Origin: an uncultured Beijerinckiaceae bacterium
Lineage (GTDB): Bacteria > Pseudomonadota > Alphaproteobacteria > Rhizobiales > Beijerinckiaceae
DNA: 9,515 bases
Direction: 5' to 3'
Assembly (NCBI GenBank): GCA_937863205.1
Contig: CALMGA010000047.1
Coordinates: forward strand, 1 to 9,515
Part shown: positions 6,387 through 9,515 of the stretch, in pieces
Layout: each line of letters starts with the position of its first letter
Position numbering within the stretch: position 1 is the stretch's first letter
The notes under the pieces: generated by a model
The model's input: the letters and a program-made list of their open reading frames with translations, nothing else
Database searches by the model: none
Told to the model about the DNA's origin: nothing
Position numbers and translations under genes: made by a program

Positions 6387-6788
6387 ATGCGCCCGGCCGT
6401 TGCGCCTTATCTCACGGTTTCCCCAGCCCTCGCCGCGATCGGCTTCTACAAGAACGTGTTCGGGGCCGAGCAGGTGGCGTTCATGCCGGCGCTCGACGGC
6501 ATGCGCATCATGCACTGCGAACTGAAGATCAACGGCGGCTCGCTGATGCTCGCCGACGCCTTTCCCGAGTTCGGCCAGACCCGCATCGGCATCCCCGGCG
6601 AAGCGGTCACCGTCTCCATCAGCCTCGAACTGCCCGCTTCCAAGCAGGTCGACGAGATCTTCAGCAAGGCGACGGGCCTGGGCGGCAAGGCGGAAACGGC
6701 GCCGACCAACTCGTTCTGGGGCACACGGCTCGCGACCTTCCGCGACCCCTTCGGCCATCGCTGGATCCTCAACGCGCCGCTGGGCTGA
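6387..6788 (+). CDS. VOC family protein, PhnB/glyoxalase-like
   Basis: A 133-residue protein of the vicinal oxygen chelate fold, of the PhnB-like subgroup. Evidence is the N-terminal PYLTVSPALAAIGFYKNVFG (residues 7-26), the usual beta-alpha start with FYKxVFGA, the middle GGSLMLAD and the C-terminal FRDPFGHRWIL (118-128). Members often bind a divalent metal or a small hydrophobic ligand; the substrate cannot be read from sequence, and many are of unknown function. The ATG at 6387 begins just before the conserved strand; AGGGA lies about 10 nt upstream. An in-frame extension to 6285 has no domain content and would overlap the leuC leader. It is divergent from leuC, with a 245-nt shared intergenic region, and is followed by tRNA-Thr on the same strand. 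Confidence 0.85.
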   Translation: MRPAVAPYLTVSPALAAIGFYKNVFGAEQVAFMPALDGMRIMHCELKINGGSLMLADAFPEFGQTRIGIPGEAVTVSISLELPASKQVDEIFSKATGLGGKAETAPTNSFWGTRLATFRDPFGHRWILNAPLG

Positions 6789-6876
6789 GGATGCGATCTT
6801 GCGGGACCTGCCCGCGCCCTTGTCTCCCCGGAGCCCGTGTGGCACAAGGCCGGCGCCTCGCCGATCGGTGGCGCAA

Positions 6877-6951
<75 letters not shown>

Positions 6952-7042
6952 GCGCTTGAAGGTTTGGTCCGCCCGAGCCGCCGGTCGATCTCGCCTTGGT
7001 CACACTCGCTTCCGGGCCGATGACGGTCGATCGGCCGGCCCG

Positions 7043-7057
7043 TTTACCGTCCGTTAA
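7043..7057 (+). promoter_or_regulatory. CtrA-like box
   Basis: TTTA-CCGTCCG-TTAA matches the alphaproteobacterial CtrA consensus TTAA-N7-TTAA at 7 of 8 fixed positions with exact 7-nt spacing. It is 43 nt upstream of the ATG at 7101, in a locally AT-richer patch. It could tie the small gene to the cell-cycle regulator. The motif is short, so chance occurrence is possible. Confidence 0.4.
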
Positions 7058-7100
7058 ATCATCACGCGCAATCTTCATTCGTTGATCGCGTGAGATTGTC

Positions 7101-7283
7101 ATGGATTTCGCGACCGAGGAGAAGCTTGGCCGGCTGGCCCAAGAGGTTTGGCGGCAGGTCGCCACCGAGCCGTGCGGCGGCGCCGTCGTCCAACCAAGCG
7201 ACGCACTGGTTATGAGCATGGAAGCCGACCTGCTCTCGAGTGGCGGCTGCTCGATCGAGGCACGCGACGCGCTGCGTTGGTGA
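7101..7283 (+). CDS. Small hypothetical protein (60 aa)
   Basis: A 60-residue soluble protein beginning MDFATEEKLGRLAQEVWRQV. The first 20 residues could form an amphipathic acidic helix. A Cys occurs in EPCGG (residue 25) and another in GGCS (residue 50), and the C-terminus ends in RW. I recognise no family. Third codon positions are mostly G or C but less strongly so than in neighbouring genes. The ribosome binding site is weak (GAG 7 nt before ATG). Support for a real gene comes from its AT-richer upstream region with a CtrA-like box (7043-7057) and paired inverted repeats (7062-7098). It runs convergently to rfbD, whose stop lies 21 nt beyond. It could still be spurious. Confidence 0.5.
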   Translation: MDFATEEKLGRLAQEVWRQVATEPCGGAVVQPSDALVMSMEADLLSSGGCSIEARDALRW

Positions 7284-7304
7284 GGATCCCGCCTGGGTGA
7301 GGCC

Positions 7305-8192
7305 TCAGCCCCGCTGGCTGGCGAGGAGCCCGACGATCTCCTTCGTGCGGGTCTGCCACGCTTCGGCCCGGATGCCGAAGCGCTCGGCGAAGCGCGCGGA
7401 ATTGAGTTCGGAATTGTTCGGTCGCCTCGCCGGCGTCGGATAGTCGGCGGTGGCGATGGCGTCCACCACGGGCGTGCGGCCGCTCAGCTTCGCCTGAGCC
7501 GCCACGATCGCCTCCGCGAAGCCGTGCCAGGTGGTGACGCCGCTGCCGGCGAAGTGGTAGGTGCCGGCGAGGGCGGGATCGCGCATCAGGCCGGCGTCGG
7601 CGGCGAGGATCGCCTCGGCGATGTCGACGGTCGACGTCGGGCAGCCGCGCTGGTCGGCGACGACGCGCAACCGGTCGCGCTCGGCGGCCAACCGCAGCAT
7701 CGTCTTCAGGAAATTATGCCCGTAGCGGCCGTACACCCACGCCGTGCGCAGGATCAGGTGGTGGGGAGTGGCGGCGCGCACGGCCGCTTCCCCGGCGGCC
7801 TTGCTGCGACCATAGGCGCCGAGCGGCGAGATCGCGTCGTCCTCGGTGTAGGCGCCGGACTTGCTGCCATCGAAGACGTAGTCGGTGGACAGCTGCACGA
7901 TCGGCACGCCGGCCCGTGCCGCCGCCTGGGCGAGCACGCCGGGGCCGACCGCGTTGACGGCGTGGGCCAGCTCCGGTTCGCTCTCGGCCCTGTCGACGGC
8001 CGTGTAAGCGGCCGCGTTGACGACCAGCCTCGGACGATGCGCGTCGACCAGCGCCGCCACCGCCGCCGCATTGGTGATGTCGGCGGTGGCGCGGGTGATC
8101 GCGACGGCGGCGATGTCGCGGGCTGCGGCCGTCGCCAGCAGTTCCTGCCCGACCTGGCCGGCGGCGCCGAAGACCAGCAGAGGGCCTTTCAT
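7305..8192 (-). CDS. rfbD: dTDP-4-dehydrorhamnose reductase
   Basis: RfbD/RmlD, 295 residues. It reduces dTDP-4-dehydro-L-rhamnose to dTDP-L-rhamnose with NAD(P)H, the last step of the pathway, in the cytoplasm. It is a short-chain dehydrogenase-like Rossmann protein: GAAGQVGQE (9-17) binds the cofactor; STDYVFDG (102-109) and AYGRSK (126-131) contain the Thr103/Tyr127/Lys131 catalytic set. ADQRGCPT (179-186) and [14 protein letters not shown] (251-264) are RmlD signatures. The ATG at 8190-8192 shares ATGA with the rfbB stop, and AAGGA lies 6 nt upstream, so it is well translated and coupled to rfbB. It is the last gene of the rfb block here. A TGAGGCCTCA palindrome (7298-7307) overlaps its stop codon. 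Confidence 0.96.
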   Translation of the reverse strand: MKGPLLVFGAAGQVGQELLATAAARDIAAVAITRATADITNAAAVAALVDAHRPRLVVNAAAYTAVDRAESEPELAHAVNAVGPGVLAQAAARAGVPIVQLSTDYVFDGSKSGAYTEDDAISPLGAYGRSKAAGEAAVRAATPHHLILRTAWVYGRYGHNFLKTMLRLAAERDRLRVVADQRGCPTSTVDIAEAILAADAGLMRDPALAGTYHFAGSGVTTWHGFAEAIVAAQAKLSGRTPVVDAIATADYPTPARRPNNSELNSARFAERFGIRAEAWQTRTKEIVGLLASQRG

Positions 8193-9328
8193 GATCCGTC
8201 CTTGCCGGGCGTGGCGACGCCCAGCCGCTCGCCGCGGTACACGCCCGAGCGGATGCGGCCCCACCAGTCGGGATGATCGAGATACCAGCGCACGGTCTTG
8301 CGCAGGCCCGTTTCGAAGGTTTCCCGCGGCTCCCAGCCGAGTTCGCGCTTGATCTTGCCGGCGTCGATGGCGTAGCGCGCGTCGTGGCCGGGCCGGTCGG
8401 CGACGAAGGTGATGAGGTCCTCGCGCCGGCCGATCGCCGCCGAAGGCACGGCCTCGTCGACCAGTTCGCAGATCGCGCGCACCACGTCGAGGTTGCGGCG
8501 CTCGTTCCAGCCGCCGACGTTGTAGCTTTCCCCGATGACGCCACGGGTGGCGATCACCACCAGGGCGCGGGCGTGATCCTCGACGTAGAGCCAGTCGCGC
8601 ACGTTCAAGCCCCGGCCGTAGACGGGAAGCGGCTTGCCTTCCAGCGCGTTCAGGATGACGAGCGGGATCAGCTTCTCGGGAAAGTGGTAGGGGCCGTAGT
8701 TGTTGGAACAGTTCGAGGCGACCGTCGGCAGGCCGTAGGTGTGGTTCCACGCCCTCACCAGATGGTCCGAGCCGGCCTTGGAGGCGGAATAGGGCGAGTT
8801 CGGCTGGTAGGGTGTGTCTTCGCGGAAGAAGCCGTCGCGTTCCAGCGACCCGAACACCTCGTCGGTGGAGATGTGGTGAAAGCGGAAGCGATCCCTCGAC
8901 TCGCCGCGGAGCCCGGCGTGGTGCCGCCGTGCCGCCTCCAGCAGGGTGAAGGTGCCGGTCACGTTGGTGTGGATGAAGGCCGCGGGACCATCGATCGAGC
9001 GGTCGACGTGGCTTTCGGCGGCGAGATGCATCACGATGTCGGGCCGAAACGAAGCGAAGGCCGCGCCGACCGCCGCCGCGTCGCAGATGTCGGCGTGGAG
9101 GAAGCGATAGCGCGGGTCGGCCGCGACCGGCGCGAGATTGTCGAGGTTGCCGGCGTAGGTCAGCTTGTCGAGGTTGAGGACCTCGTGGGGCGTGTCGCTG
9201 ACGAGGTGGCGCACGACGGCCGAGCCGATGAAGCCGGCGCCGCCGGTCACCAAAATCCGCAAGGGTCGGACGGGCAAGGGTCGGACGGGCAAGGGTTGGG
9301 CGGGCTGCGAGCGCGTTGGATCCGGCAC
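8189..9328 (-). CDS. rfbB: dTDP-glucose 4,6-dehydratase
   Basis: RfbB/RmlB, 379 residues, which converts dTDP-glucose to dTDP-4-dehydro-6-deoxy-glucose using tightly bound NAD. The Rossmann motif TGGAGFIGS is at 28-36. [12 protein letters not shown] (101-112), STDEVFGS (154-161, with Thr155/Asp156/Glu157) and YSASK (Tyr180, Lys184) are the active-site hallmarks. [16 protein letters not shown] (208-223), [12 protein letters not shown] (245-256) and [12 protein letters not shown] (311-322) complete the family pattern. Most relatives begin one to three residues before RILVTGG; this one has about 20 extra residues, including a PLPVR repeat encoded by a 15-bp tandem repeat. I used the GTG at 9326-9328, 2 nt after the rfbC stop. 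Its ribosome binding site is weak, and a TTG just before RILVTGG remains possible. Confidence 0.95.
   Translation of the reverse strand: MPDPTRSQPAQPLPVRPLPVRPLRILVTGGAGFIGSAVVRHLVSDTPHEVLNLDKLTYAGNLDNLAPVAADPRYRFLHADICDAAAVGAAFASFRPDIVMHLAAESHVDRSIDGPAAFIHTNVTGTFTLLEAARRHHAGLRGESRDRFRFHHISTDEVFGSLERDGFFREDTPYQPNSPYSASKAGSDHLVRAWNHTYGLPTVASNCSNNYGPYHFPEKLIPLVILNALEGKPLPVYGRGLNVRDWLYVEDHARALVVIATRGVIGESYNVGGWNERRNLDVVRAICELVDEAVPSAAIGRREDLITFVADRPGHDARYAIDAGKIKRELGWEPRETFETGLRKTVRWYLDHPDWWGRIRSGVYRGERLGVATPGKDGS
9261..9305. repeat. Three 15-bp tandem repeats at the 5' end of rfbB
   Basis: The unit AAGGGTCGGACGGGC occurs twice exactly (9261-9275, 9276-9290), then once with two substitutions (9291-9305). 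On the rfbB strand it reads in frame as PLPVR repeats in the N-terminal extension. Because 15 is a multiple of three, copy-number change would alter protein length without a frameshift. Confidence 0.9.
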
Positions 9329-9330
9329 GG

Positions 9331-9515
9331 TTCAGCCCGCGAAATCGAAGGGGGTGGCGGCGTCGCGCAGAAAGGGCAGCTCCGCGTCCTTGGCCGACAC
9401 CACCACCTCGCCCGGCGGGATCGGCCATTCGATCCCGATCTCGGGGTCGTCCCAGCGCAGACCGGCTTCGGCGGCCTTGTGGTAGTATCCGTCCACCTTG
9501 TAGGCGACCAGCGTG
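9331..9515 (-). CDS. rfbC: dTDP-4-dehydrorhamnose 3,5-epimerase, C-terminal part (runs off right edge)
   Basis: The last 60 codons and the stop of RfbC/RmlC, the cupin epimerase that makes dTDP-4-dehydro-L-rhamnose from the RfbB product. The visible segment contains [20 protein letters not shown], followed by [10 protein letters not shown] and [12 protein letters not shown]. This is the characteristic C-terminal region of the family, usually 'Y.....Y....E.GI.WDDP.LGI.WP ... SEKD...P.L'. The protein ends ATPFDFAG and the stop TGA is at 9331-9333. The active-site His and Tyr lie in the missing N-terminal part. The next gene, rfbB, starts 2 nt later, so the two are co-transcribed. The identity is firm from this tail and the context rfbC-rfbB-rfbD. 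Confidence 0.88.

Noticed and set aside
6801..6815. GCGGG-N5-CCCGC hairpin after the VOC gene as a terminator
   Set aside because: The stem is only 5 bp and no T-tract follows; it is too weak to call in GC-rich DNA.
7298..7307. TGAGGCCTCA palindrome between the convergent small gene and rfbD as a bidirectional terminator
   Set aside because: It is a 10-nt palindrome with no loop and no T-run, and it overlaps the rfbD stop codon.
8193..9428. Extension of the rfbD frame to a 707-residue protein
   Set aside because: It reads rfbB and rfbC out of frame; the real RfbD starts at 8192 with a strong ribosome binding site.

Overview
This is a GC-rich bacterial window. It suggests an alphaproteobacterium, most likely of the Hyphomicrobiales (Rhizobiales, perhaps Methylobacteriaceae-like). 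The basis is the very high GC at third codon positions, a palindrome near 493-533 that resembles intergenic elements of that order, a CtrA-like box (TTTA-N7-TTAA), and the protein families present. The genus assignment is a guess.

Layout, left to right. At 1-241 (minus) lies the 5' end of a Gly/Ala-rich exported protein that runs off the left edge. Positions 242-842 contain no convincing gene, but they hold degenerate inverted repeats. At 843-1073 (minus) is a small two-helix membrane protein with its own sigma70-like promoter and a perfect operator-like palindrome at the predicted transcription start. From 6141 down to 1344 (minus) five genes are packed as one apparent operon: leuC, an epoxide-hydrolase-like alpha/beta hydrolase, a CurA-like zinc-free NADP-dependent oxidoreductase, an exported PrxQ-type peroxiredoxin, and an exported lytic transglycosylase with a SPOR-like C-terminus. 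Gene junctions are overlaps of 10 and 4 nt, then gaps of 10 and 23 nt. At 6387-7283 (plus) are a VOC/PhnB-like protein, a tRNA-Thr(GGT) and a small 60-residue hypothetical gene. From 9515 down to 7305 (minus) is the dTDP-L-rhamnose block: rfbC (3' end only), rfbB and rfbD, tightly coupled.

How the genes work together. LeuC performs the isomerase step of leucine synthesis, but its partner leuD is not in the window. The three genes behind it look like a kit for handling electrophiles and oxidants (epoxide or ester hydrolysis, enone reduction, peroxide reduction). The last gene acts on peptidoglycan in the periplasm. The rfb genes supply dTDP-L-rhamnose for surface polysaccharide; rfbA must lie elsewhere.

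The window is mostly ordinary chromosome. I see no phage, CRISPR, toxin-antitoxin or recognisable defence system. The most unusual signals are the operator plus small membrane protein at 843-1143, two competing inverted repeats directly before the 60-residue gene at 7101, a 15-bp in-frame tandem repeat that lengthens the RfbB N-terminus, and the five-gene operon that joins leuC to detoxification and cell-wall functions.
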